From: Microbacterium sp. cx-55
Lineage (GTDB): Bacteria > Actinomycetota > Actinomycetes > Actinomycetales > Microbacteriaceae
NCBI RefSeq assembly: GCF_021117345.1
Contig: NZ_CP088261.1
Location: forward strand, 1,798,001-1,862,000
DNA length: 64,000 bases
Direction of reading: 5' to 3'
The notes beneath the pieces were generated by a model. It searched no databases. It saw only the letters and a program-made list of their open reading frames with translations, and was not told where the DNA came from. Each line of letters begins with the position of its first letter. The first letter of the stretch is position 1. Below, piece after piece: positions 50,235 through 61,160 of the stretch. A program made the position numbers and the translations under genes.

Positions 50235-51932
50235 GTGACGACGTTCCATCCGCCCCGTCCGTGGGTGCACAGCTACGCCGCGGGGGTTCCCGAGGATCTC
50301 GACCCGGTGACCGGTTCACTCGTGGACATCGTGGACGCCTCCGTCCGCGACTACCCCGACGCCCCGGCCCTGCAGTTCTTCGGACGGGTGACGACGTATC
50401 GCGAACTCGACGCGCAGATCGCTCGCGCGGCCGCGGGGCTCCGCGCCCTGGGCGTGGGTGCCGGCGACCCGGTCGCCCTCGTGCTGCCCAACTGCCCCCA
50501 GCACATCGTCGCGTTCTACGCGGTGCTGCGTCTCGGCGCGGTCGTCGTCGAGCACAATCCGCTGTACACGCCGCGCGAGCTGCGGAAGCAGTTCGAAGAC
50601 CACGGCGCGAAGCACGCGATCGTGTGGAGCAAGGTCGCTCGCACGGTGCAGGACTTCCCCGCCGACCTCCAGGTGCGCTCTCTCGTCTCGATCGACGTGA
50701 CCCGCGCGATGCCGTTCGCGACCCGCGCGGCGCTGCGATTGCCGATCTCGAAGGCCCGCGAGTCGCGGGCGGCTCTGTACGAGAAGGTGTCGGGCGCCGT
50801 GTCGTGGGAGGAGCTCCTCCGCGCGGAGCCGCTTTCCGCCCGTCACCCGCGGCCCGCGACCGACGATCTCGCGATCATCCAGTACACGAGCGGCACCACG
50901 GGAACCCCCAAGGGCGCCGCCCTCACGCACCGCAACCTGCTGGCGAACGCCGCGCAGTCGCGGGCGTGGGTGCCGCAGATCGTGCGCGGGAACGGATGCG
51001 TCGTCTACGCGGTGCTGCCGATGTTCCACGCATACGGCCTCACGCTCTGCCTCACGTTCGCGATGTCGATGGGCGCGCGGCTGGTGCTGTTTCCGAAGTT
51101 CGATCCCGACATGGTGCTCGCGGTGACGAAGAAGCATCCTGCGACGTTCCTGCCGTTGGTTCCCCCGATCGCCGATCGGCTCCTGCAGGCAGCGGTCGCC
51201 CAGGGTGTCTCGCTGTCGGGCACCGAGGTCGCGATCTCCGGAGCCATGGCACTGCCGCACGACCTCGTCGTGCCGTTCGAGGCGGAGACCGGCGGGTTCC
51301 TCGTCGAGGGATACGGACTCAGCGAGTGCTCCCCCGTCCTGATGGCGAATCCGGTCGCCGACAATCGCGTCGCCGGCACGGTGGGCCTGCCCCTCCCCGG
51401 CACGGAGTGCCGGGTCGTCGATCCCGACCAACCGTCCCAGGACGTGCCGCCCGGGGAGCGCGGTGAACTCCTGGTGCGCGGCCCACAGGTGTTCTCCGGC
51501 TACTACGGCAAGCCGGAGGAGACCGAAGCGGTCTTCGTCGATGACTGGTTCCGCACCGGCGACATCGTCACGATCGACGAGGACGGCTTCGTCCGGATCG
51601 TCGACCGCATCAAGGAACTCATCATCACGGGCGGCTTCAACGTCGCCCCGACCGAAGTCGAGAACGTTCTGCGACAGCATCCGCAGGTCGAGGACGTCGC
51701 CGTCGTCGGGCTGCCGAGCGAGCACTCCGGAGAGGATGTCGTCGCCGCCATCGTGGTGGCCCCCGGAACCGCGGTCGATACCGAGGCGATCCGCGAGTTC
51801 GCCCGCGGGATCCTCACCCCCTATAAGGTTCCGCGTCGCATCACCGTGGTCGAGGAGCTTCCGAAGTCCCTGATCGGCAAGGTCCTCCGGCGTCAGGTGC
51901 GCGAGAAGCTGCTCGGCAACCCGAGCGCCTGA
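50235..51932 (+). CDS. Long-chain acyl-CoA ligase (AMP-forming)
   Basis: A 565-residue ANL-family enzyme. Motifs: the P-loop-like YTSGTTGTPKGAALTH, the adenylate motif GYGLSECSP, WFRTGDIVTIDEDGFVRIVDR and the hinge KELIITGGFNVAPTEVE, with the catalytic Lys in PKSLIGKVLRR. It is annotated as long-chain-fatty-acid-CoA ligase by family; the chain length is not proven. GTG at 50235 is preferred, with another GTG two codons upstream. Confidence 0.92.
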   Translation: MTTFHPPRPWVHSYAAGVPEDLDPVTGSLVDIVDASVRDYPDAPALQFFGRVTTYRELDAQIARAAAGLRALGVGAGDPVALVLPNCPQHIVAFYAVLRLGAVVVEHNPLYTPRELRKQFEDHGAKHAIVWSKVARTVQDFPADLQVRSLVSIDVTRAMPFATRAALRLPISKARESRAALYEKVSGAVSWEELLRAEPLSARHPRPATDDLAIIQYTSGTTGTPKGAALTHRNLLANAAQSRAWVPQIVRGNGCVVYAVLPMFHAYGLTLCLTFAMSMGARLVLFPKFDPDMVLAVTKKHPATFLPLVPPIADRLLQAAVAQGVSLSGTEVAISGAMALPHDLVVPFEAETGGFLVEGYGLSECSPVLMANPVADNRVAGTVGLPLPGTECRVVDPDQPSQDVPPGERGELLVRGPQVFSGYYGKPEETEAVFVDDWFRTGDIVTIDEDGFVRIVDRIKELIITGGFNVAPTEVENVLRQHPQVEDVAVVGLPSEHSGEDVVAAIVVAPGTAVDTEAIREFARGILTPYKVPRRITVVEELPKSLIGKVLRRQVREKLLGNPSA

Positions 51933-52020
51933 CACCCCAGCGCCGAACACCCACGCGCCTGACACGCGAGCCCCGGACTCCCCCGCGCCGGACACCCGCT
52001 GCCGGACGCGTCGACGACGC
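51933..52020. repeat. Degenerate short repeats between fadD-like gene and ligA
   Basis: Between the two convergent stop codons lie five or so imperfect units resembling GCGCCGGACACC, with period about 17-18 bp. They drift too much for exact counts. The tract looks like a decayed tandem repeat; no hairpin terminator is evident. Confidence 0.55.
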
Positions 52021-54444
<2,424 letters not shown>

Positions 54445-54490
54445 CTAAAGACGACCCCCGACACCACCCGGGAGGTTGACGGGGCGCGGC

Positions 54491-55585
54491 TCAGCCGACC
54501 GGGACGGCCGAAACGGTGCGGTCGATCGTGAACTGACCGAGCACCCGCGTGCCGTCGTAGAGCACGGCGGTCTGGCCGGGCGCCACTCCATCGAACGGCA
54601 CGCTCGGGCGCACCGTCACGGTGCCGTCGACGATGGTGGCGCGCGCCGGCACGGGGTCGGCATGAGCGCGGATCTGCACATCGCAGTCGAAATCGTCGGC
54701 GACCGGCGGTCGGCCCGCCCAGGAGGAGCGCTCCCCCGCGATCTCGGCGGTCGCGAGCGCCTCCTTCGGGCCGACGACCACAGTGTTGGAGACGGGACGC
54801 ACCTCGAGCACGAAGCGCGGCTTGCCGTCTGCCGCGGGGACGCCGATCGACAGCCCGCGCCGCTGCCCCACGGTGAACGCGTGGGCCCCCTCGTGCGTTC
54901 CGATCACGTCGCCCGACCGGTCCAGGATCTGCCCCTGCTCCGCGCCCACGCGCTCGGCGAGCCACCCGCGGGTGTCGCCGTCGGGGATGAAGCAGATGTC
55001 GTGGCTGTCGGGCTTCTGCGCGACGGTCAGACCGCGTTCAGCCGCCTCGGCCCGGACGAGGGCCTTGGACGGGGTCGAGCCCAGCGGGAAATACGTGTGC
55101 GCCAGCTGCTCCGCAGTGAGCACGCCCAGCACATAGGACTGATCCTTGGCCTGATCCGACGCGCGGTGCAGCTCGAGCCCCTCGGGCGTCGTGACGAGCG
55201 TCGCGTAGTGCCCCGTGCAGACCGCATCGAAGCCCAGCTCGATCGCGCGTTCCAGGAGCGCCGCGAACTTGATCTTCTCGTTGCAGCGCATGCACGGATT
55301 AGGCGTCCGGCCCGCCCGGTATTCGGCGACGAAATCGTCGATCACGTCGTCGCGGAAGCGCTCCGAGAAGTCCCAGACGTAGAACGGGATGCCGAGGCGG
55401 TCGGCCGCGCGACGGGCGTCCATCGCGTCCTCGATCGTGCAGCATCCGCGGCTTCCGGTGCGGAGCGTTCCCCCGGCGCGAGACAGCGCGAGATGCACGC
55501 CGACGACCTCGTGGCCGGCCTCGACCGCCCGGGCTGCGGCCACGGCCGAGTCGACGCCGCCACTCATCGCCGCAAGAATTCGCAT
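54491..55585 (-). CDS. mnmA: tRNA 2-thiouridylase MnmA
   Basis: Puts sulfur on U34 of tRNA-Lys, -Glu and -Gln. The 364-residue protein has the PP-loop SGGVDS at 8-13, the catalytic Cys in NPCMRCN and the second Cys in [11 protein letters not shown]. It sits 9 bp downstream of a cysteine desulfurase gene on the same strand; that enzyme would supply the sulfur. The ATG at 55585 starts the homology. Confidence 0.95.
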   Translation of the reverse strand: MRILAAMSGGVDSAVAAARAVEAGHEVVGVHLALSRAGGTLRTGSRGCCTIEDAMDARRAADRLGIPFYVWDFSERFRDDVIDDFVAEYRAGRTPNPCMRCNEKIKFAALLERAIELGFDAVCTGHYATLVTTPEGLELHRASDQAKDQSYVLGVLTAEQLAHTYFPLGSTPSKALVRAEAAERGLTVAQKPDSHDICFIPDGDTRGWLAERVGAEQGQILDRSGDVIGTHEGAHAFTVGQRRGLSIGVPAADGKPRFVLEVRPVSNTVVVGPKEALATAEIAGERSSWAGRPPVADDFDCDVQIRAHADPVPARATIVDGTVTVRPSVPFDGVAPGQTAVLYDGTRVLGQFTIDRTVSAVPVG

Positions 55586-55594
55586 CAGAACAGT

Positions 55595-56776
55595 CTACGA
55601 GCGCATCGAGCCCGCGGCGCCGGCGGCCGCGCGCGCCCGCTCGACCGCCCACGGCAACGCGGCGAGAGCGGCGTCCACGTCGGCGTCGGTGGTCGTTCGG
55701 CCCAGGCTCAACCGCAGCACCGAGCGCGCCGCCTCGTCGTCACGGCCGAGCGCCCGCACCACGTGCGAGGGCTCCGGGACCCCCGCCTGGCAGGCGGATC
55801 CGGTCGAGACCGAGATGTCGCGCTGATCGAGAAGGAAGAGCATCGTTTCCCCGCGGGCACCGTCGAACAGAACGTGCAGAGTGCCCGGCACGCGTCGCGC
55901 GGCGTCGCCCAGCACCTCCGCATCCGGGATGGTCGACAGGATGCCGGCGGCCAGCCGATCGCGGAGGCGTCCGAGTCGCCTTTGTTCCGCTCCGAGCTCG
56001 GCGATGGTGGCTTCGGCCGCGGCGGCGAATGCTGCCGCGCCTGCGACGTCCTGCGTGCCCGGGCGCAGCCCGCGCTGCTGCCCGCCGCCGTGCAGCTGCG
56101 CCCGAAGCGCGGCCGCGCGGGACACGACCAGCGCCCCCACGCCGACGGGGCCGCCGACCTTGTGCGCCGACACGCTCAGCGCGACGAGCCCGGCGGAGGC
56201 GGACGCATCCGCTCGCCACTCGGCGAACCGCACCGGCACGTGCCCGAACGCGGCGACCGCGTCCAGGTGCAGCGGGACGCCGTGGATGGATGCGGCGGCG
56301 GCGAGGGCGGCCGCATCCGACACCGTCCCGACTTCGTTGTTCGCCACCAGGGCGGTGGCGAGCGCGGCTCCGGGAAGCGCCTCGACGAACCTCGCGGTCG
56401 AGATCGCGCCCGTCGGTTCGAGGGCGACCGGACGCACCACCGCGCCCCACTCACCCACGAGTTCCGCGACGGAGTCGAGGGTCGCGTGGTGCTCTCCGTC
56501 GGGCAGGACGACCGCACAGGTTCCGGCGGCGCGCGCGGCCCACAGCCCCTTCACGGCGAGATTCACCGCCTCGGTGCCGCCGCTCGTGAACACCACCTCG
56601 ATCGGGTCGCAGTCCAGGAGCGCGGCCAGCCTCTCCCGCGCATCCTCAAGCACGCGGCGGGCGGCCTGACCGCTGCCGTGGATCGACGACGCGTTGCCCC
56701 CCGCCTCCGCCGCGGCGAGCCACGCCTCTCGCGCCTCCGGCCGGAGCGGGCTCGAGGCGGCGTGGTCGAGGTACAC
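55595..56776 (-). CDS. Cysteine desulfurase (IscS/NifS-like)
   Basis: A 393-residue PLP enzyme that removes sulfur from cysteine. PLP Lys is in SVSAHKVGGPVGVGAL and the persulfide Cys in STGSACQAGVPEPSHVV. Its position next to mnmA points to tRNA thiolation as the main role rather than cluster assembly. GTG at 56776 is preferred, with GGAG 8 nt upstream; a second GTG two codons earlier is possible. Confidence 0.93.
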   Translation of the reverse strand: MYLDHAASSPLRPEAREAWLAAAEAGGNASSIHGSGQAARRVLEDARERLAALLDCDPIEVVFTSGGTEAVNLAVKGLWAARAAGTCAVVLPDGEHHATLDSVAELVGEWGAVVRPVALEPTGAISTARFVEALPGAALATALVANNEVGTVSDAAALAAAASIHGVPLHLDAVAAFGHVPVRFAEWRADASASAGLVALSVSAHKVGGPVGVGALVVSRAAALRAQLHGGGQQRGLRPGTQDVAGAAAFAAAAEATIAELGAEQRRLGRLRDRLAAGILSTIPDAEVLGDAARRVPGTLHVLFDGARGETMLFLLDQRDISVSTGSACQAGVPEPSHVVRALGRDDEAARSVLRLSLGRTTTDADVDAALAALPWAVERARAAAGAAGSMRS

Positions 56777-56876
56777 GTGCACCTCTCCACTGTCCCACGT
56801 CCGCGCATCGCCCGGCCCGCGGCCGGCGCCCGTCCCCGTAACGAGCCGGACTCGGAGCGTAGCTAGGGTAGTCCGC

Positions 56877-58964
56877 ATGGTCAGCACGAACCCGACCTCG
56901 GCCGCCCCCACCGCCGACACGATCCTCGACCCCGCTCTCGACGATCTCGGAGTCCGATTCGGCGACGGCGGCGGCACCCTCCGGGTCTGGTCCCGCGATG
57001 CCGACTCGGTCGAACTCGTGACGTTCGACGAGGGCGATCTCGACTGGCGGACAGCGAGCGTGCCGCTCGAGCGGCAGGCCCGCGGGGTCTGGCAGGTCGA
57101 CTCCGAGCTCCTGCATCCGGGCGCCCGGTACGCGGTGCGGGCCACCGGGCCGCAGACCGGGGGCCACGCCTTCAACCCGGGCACCCTGCTCATCGAGCCG
57201 TACTCGCGAGGTCTCGTGAGCGGCGGCTTCGGTGACTGGCGGAGCGTCGCGGTACGTTCCGACTTCGACTGGGGCGGCGTGCAGAAGCCGGCCATCCCGC
57301 TCGATCGCACCGTGCTCTACGAGGGACACGTCAAGGGCCTGTCGAAGCGGCATCCGGGAGTTCCGACCGCCCTCCACGGCACGTACGCCGGCCTCGCCCA
57401 CCCCGCGATGATCGAGCATTTCCTGAGCCTCGGCATCACGACGATCGAGTTGCTGCCGATCCACGTCTTCGCCTCCGAACCGCGTCTGCTCCAGCTCGGG
57501 CTCAGCAACTACTGGGGGTACAACACCCTCAATTTCTTCACCCCGCACCCGGATTACGCGACCGAGGCCGCCCGCCGCGAGGGACCGGAAGCCGTCCTCC
57601 GCGAGGTCAAGGGCATGGTCAAACTGCTGCACGAGGCAGGCCTCGAGGTCGTTCTCGATGTGGTCTACAACCACACCGCCGAAGAGGGACTCGGCGGACC
57701 ACGGACGAGCCTTCGCGGCCTCGACAACCGCGGGTACTACCGCCAGACCGCCGATGGTTCTTACATCGACGTGACCGGATGCGGGAACGCCCTCGACACC
57801 TCGACCGATGCCGCCGCGCGGCTCGTGCTCGACTCGCTGCGCTACTGGGCGAACGACGTGCAGATCGACGGGTTCCGCTTCGACCTCGCGGCCACCCTCG
57901 GGCGCGACGCCGAGCACACCTTCACACCGGACCATCCGCTTCTGCGGGCCATCGTCGACGATCCGGCGCTGGCCGGGGTGAAGAAGATCGCCGAGCCGTG
58001 GGACGTCGGGATGGGCGGCTGGCAGACGGGCAACTTCGGCGAGGGCTGGAGCGAGTGGAACGATCGCTACCGCGATCGGGTGCGGAACTTCTGGCTGTCC
58101 GATGTCGACTACGCCCGTCGCGCGTCCACGGCACCCGTCGGGATCGGCGGTCTCGCGCACCGCCTCGCCGGGTCCGCCCAGACCTTCAGCGAGACGCGCG
58201 GGCCTCTGGCGAGCGTGAACTTCGTCACGGCGCACGACGGGTTCACGCTGCGGGATCTGGTGTCCTACGACGTCAAACACAACCTCGGCAACGGTGAGCA
58301 GGGACGGGACGGAGCCGACACCAACCGCTCGTTCAACCACGGCACGGAGGGCGCCACATCCGACGCTCGGATCCTCGCCACCCGGCGGAAGGCCATGCGC
58401 AACCTCCTCGGTACCCTGCTGCTGTCGGCGGGCGTCCCGATGATCACCGCGGGAGACGAGTTCGGCCGCACGCAGCGCGGCAACAACAACGCCTACTGCC
58501 ATGACTCGCCGTTGACCTGGTTGAGCTGGCAGCACGAGCCCTGGCAGCGCGACCTGTTCGCGCACGTGCAGCGCCTGCTCCAGGTGCGCCGAGAGAATCC
58601 GGCGCTTCGGCCGAGCCGATTCGCCCGCGAGGACGCACCGACGCCGTCGGCCTCGGTCATGCACTGGTTCGACGAGAACGGCCACACCATGTCCGACGAG
58701 CGGTGGACGAATCCCGCCCACCGGACGTTGCAGTACGTCGCCGCGTCGACACCCGAAGTCGAAGACTTCAACCGCATCCTGCTCATCGTGCACGGCAACG
58801 AGACACCGGTCGACGTCACTCTTCCGACGATCGACGGCGTGAGCGGTTATGTGTCGCTCTGGTCGAGCGCGGAGGATGCGCCTTCGCCCGACGAACCGGT
58901 CTTCGCCCCCGGCGACATCGTGCCGACAGGGCCTACCTCGATGCGGCTTTTCCGCGCGATCTGA
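56877..58964 (+). CDS. glgX: Glycogen debranching enzyme GlgX
   Basis: A GH13 isoamylase-type enzyme of 695 residues that removes alpha-1,6 branches. It has an N-terminal beta-sandwich (CBM48-like) and a catalytic barrel with VVLDVVYNHTAEEG, DGFRFDLAATLGRD (nucleophile Asp), KKIAEPWDVG (acid Glu) and NFVTAHDGFTLRDL. It lies 111 bp before glgE on the same strand. The ATG at 56877 has a weak ribosome binding site. Confidence 0.94.
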   Translation: MVSTNPTSAAPTADTILDPALDDLGVRFGDGGGTLRVWSRDADSVELVTFDEGDLDWRTASVPLERQARGVWQVDSELLHPGARYAVRATGPQTGGHAFNPGTLLIEPYSRGLVSGGFGDWRSVAVRSDFDWGGVQKPAIPLDRTVLYEGHVKGLSKRHPGVPTALHGTYAGLAHPAMIEHFLSLGITTIELLPIHVFASEPRLLQLGLSNYWGYNTLNFFTPHPDYATEAARREGPEAVLREVKGMVKLLHEAGLEVVLDVVYNHTAEEGLGGPRTSLRGLDNRGYYRQTADGSYIDVTGCGNALDTSTDAAARLVLDSLRYWANDVQIDGFRFDLAATLGRDAEHTFTPDHPLLRAIVDDPALAGVKKIAEPWDVGMGGWQTGNFGEGWSEWNDRYRDRVRNFWLSDVDYARRASTAPVGIGGLAHRLAGSAQTFSETRGPLASVNFVTAHDGFTLRDLVSYDVKHNLGNGEQGRDGADTNRSFNHGTEGATSDARILATRRKAMRNLLGTLLLSAGVPMITAGDEFGRTQRGNNNAYCHDSPLTWLSWQHEPWQRDLFAHVQRLLQVRRENPALRPSRFAREDAPTPSASVMHWFDENGHTMSDERWTNPAHRTLQYVAASTPEVEDFNRILLIVHGNETPVDVTLPTIDGVSGYVSLWSSAEDAPSPDEPVFAPGDIVPTGPTSMRLFRAI

Positions 58965-59075
58965 GTCACCGGGCCACCCGGCACGCCCGGTCACATTCTC
59001 GGACACGCTTTCGGACACGCGGCGCGGCCTGTCAAGTCGCCCGCCGTCGCGGAGGCCGCGCGATAGGTTCATCAC

Positions 59076-61160
59076 GTGGCCACACAGACCCGAACCCCGA
59101 AGCTCCCGGCCTGGCGCAGCGCGTCGGCCATCGCCGTCCGACCCGCTCCGGTTCCCGGCGCAGCGCACGACACCGCCGTGCCGCGCATCCCGCTCAGCGA
59201 TCCGCGCCCATCCGCTCTCGATCCGTCCTTCCGGCCGAGCGCCTTCGCCGGTGAGGTCGTGCCGTTCCGCGTCACCGCTTTCCGCGAGGGCCACGACCGC
59301 ATCGGTGTGCAGGTGCGCCTCACCTCGCCCGACGGAACGGAGTCGCTGCACCGGCTCACCTCTCTGGAGAACGGCCTCGACCATTGGGCGACCGAGGTCG
59401 CGCTGCTCGAACAGGGAACATGGTCGTTCCGATTCGAGTCCTTCGCCGACGACTACGGCACCTGGCGGCACGCGGCCGCGCTGAAGATCGCCGCGGGCGT
59501 GGATGCGGCTCTGATGCGCGAGACGGGTTCGCTCCTGTTCGAACGAGCCCTCGCCGAGAAGGACCGTCCGGTCGCCGAGCGGCGCGTCCTGCGCGAGCGC
59601 GCTCGCGAGCTCCGCGACCCCGCGCTCGACGACCTCGCCGCGCTCGCGATCGTCAGCGACGACGTCATCGCCGGGTTCTTCCGCGACCGTCCGCTGTTTT
59701 CGCTGTTCTCGATCGGGGACCGTCGCGAGCTGCTCGTCGAGCGCGAACGCGCCGGCGTGGGGGCCTGGTACGAGTTCTTCCCCCGTTCGGAAGGCGCCGT
59801 GCGCGCCGACGACGGAACCATCACGAGCGGCACGTTCCAGACCGCGCGCCTTCGTCTGCCCGAGGTCGCAGCCATGGGCTTCGACGTGCTGTACCTCCCC
59901 CCGATCCACCCGATCGGTCGCACGAACCGGAAGGGTCCGAACAACACCCTCACGGCCGGGCCGAACGACCCCGGGTCGCCCTGGGCGATCGGCGCCGCCG
60001 AGGGTGGCCACGACACCGTCCACCCCGACCTCGGCACACTCGACGATTTCCGTGCCTTCGTCGCCGACGCCCGGTCCGAGGGTCTCGAAGTCGCGCTCGA
60101 TCTCGCCCTGCAGGCCTCCCCGGACCATCCGTGGGTGACGTCGCACCCGGAGTGGTTCACCACGCTTCCGGACGGCTCCATCGCGTTCGCCGAGAACCCC
60201 CCGAAGAAGTACCAGGACATCTACCCGGTGAACTTCGACAACGATCCCGAGGGGATCCGCGCCGAGGTTCTGCGGGTCGTGCGTCACTGGATCGCCCAGG
60301 GCGTGCGGATCTTCCGCGTCGACAACCCGCACACCAAGCCGCTGCAGTTCTGGGAGTGGCTCATCCGGACGGTCACAGCAGAGACTCCGGATGCGGTGTT
60401 CCTCGCCGAGGCGTTCACCCGCCCCGCGCCCATGCAGGCACTCGCGCGCGTCGGGTTCCAGCAGAGCTACAGCTACTTCACATGGCGCAACACCAAGGCC
60501 GAACTCGAGGAGTTCTTCACGGAGATCGCGTTCGGCACGTCGGACTTCCTGCGGCCGAATCTCTTCGTGAACACCCCCGACATCCTCACCGAGTACCTGC
60601 AGTACGGCGGGCGCCCGGCCTACAAGATCCGCGCCGCGCTCGCTGCCACGGCCGCACCGACGTACGGCGTGTACGCCGGGTACGAGCTCTTCGAGAACGT
60701 TGCGCGCCCGGGCAGCGAAGAGAACATCGACAACGAGAAGTACGAGTACAAGATCCGGGACTGGGCGGGCGCCGAGGCGAACGGCGACTCGCTCGCTCCG
60801 TACCTCCGTCGCCTGAACGAGATCCGTCGCACCCACCCCGCGCTCCGCCAGCTGCGGAATCTGTCTGTGCACTGGAGCGACGACGACGCGGTGCTGGTGT
60901 TCTCGAAGCACCTCGACGCGGCGCTCTCCGCCGACGGCGTCGCCGACACCATCCTGGTCGTCGTGAACGTGGATCCGCACTCTACCCGCGAGACGACCGT
61001 GCACCTCGACACCACCGTGTGGGGCGTTGCGCCCGGCGCACCGTTCGTCGTCGAGGACCTCATCACCGGTGCGACCTGGACCTGGACCGACCACGACTTC
61101 GTCCGTCTCGACGCGTTCAGCGAGCCCGTCCACATCCTGCACGTGAAGGGCCTCGCATGA
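59076..61160 (+). CDS. glgE: Maltosyltransferase GlgE
   Basis: Alpha-1,4-glucan:maltose-1-phosphate maltosyltransferase, 694 residues, which extends glucan chains from maltose-1-phosphate. The GH13 subfamily 3 signature RVDNPHTKP carries the nucleophile Asp416, and AEAFTRP the acid/base Glu. It overlaps glgB (ATGA). The donor-making genes treS and mak/pep2, or glgM, are not in the window, so the source of maltose-1-phosphate is unresolved. The start is GTG. Confidence 0.95.
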   Translation: MATQTRTPKLPAWRSASAIAVRPAPVPGAAHDTAVPRIPLSDPRPSALDPSFRPSAFAGEVVPFRVTAFREGHDRIGVQVRLTSPDGTESLHRLTSLENGLDHWATEVALLEQGTWSFRFESFADDYGTWRHAAALKIAAGVDAALMRETGSLLFERALAEKDRPVAERRVLRERARELRDPALDDLAALAIVSDDVIAGFFRDRPLFSLFSIGDRRELLVERERAGVGAWYEFFPRSEGAVRADDGTITSGTFQTARLRLPEVAAMGFDVLYLPPIHPIGRTNRKGPNNTLTAGPNDPGSPWAIGAAEGGHDTVHPDLGTLDDFRAFVADARSEGLEVALDLALQASPDHPWVTSHPEWFTTLPDGSIAFAENPPKKYQDIYPVNFDNDPEGIRAEVLRVVRHWIAQGVRIFRVDNPHTKPLQFWEWLIRTVTAETPDAVFLAEAFTRPAPMQALARVGFQQSYSYFTWRNTKAELEEFFTEIAFGTSDFLRPNLFVNTPDILTEYLQYGGRPAYKIRAALAATAAPTYGVYAGYELFENVARPGSEENIDNEKYEYKIRDWAGAEANGDSLAPYLRRLNEIRRTHPALRQLRNLSVHWSDDDAVLVFSKHLDAALSADGVADTILVVVNVDPHSTRETTVHLDTTVWGVAPGAPFVVEDLITGATWTWTDHDFVRLDAFSEPVHILHVKGLA

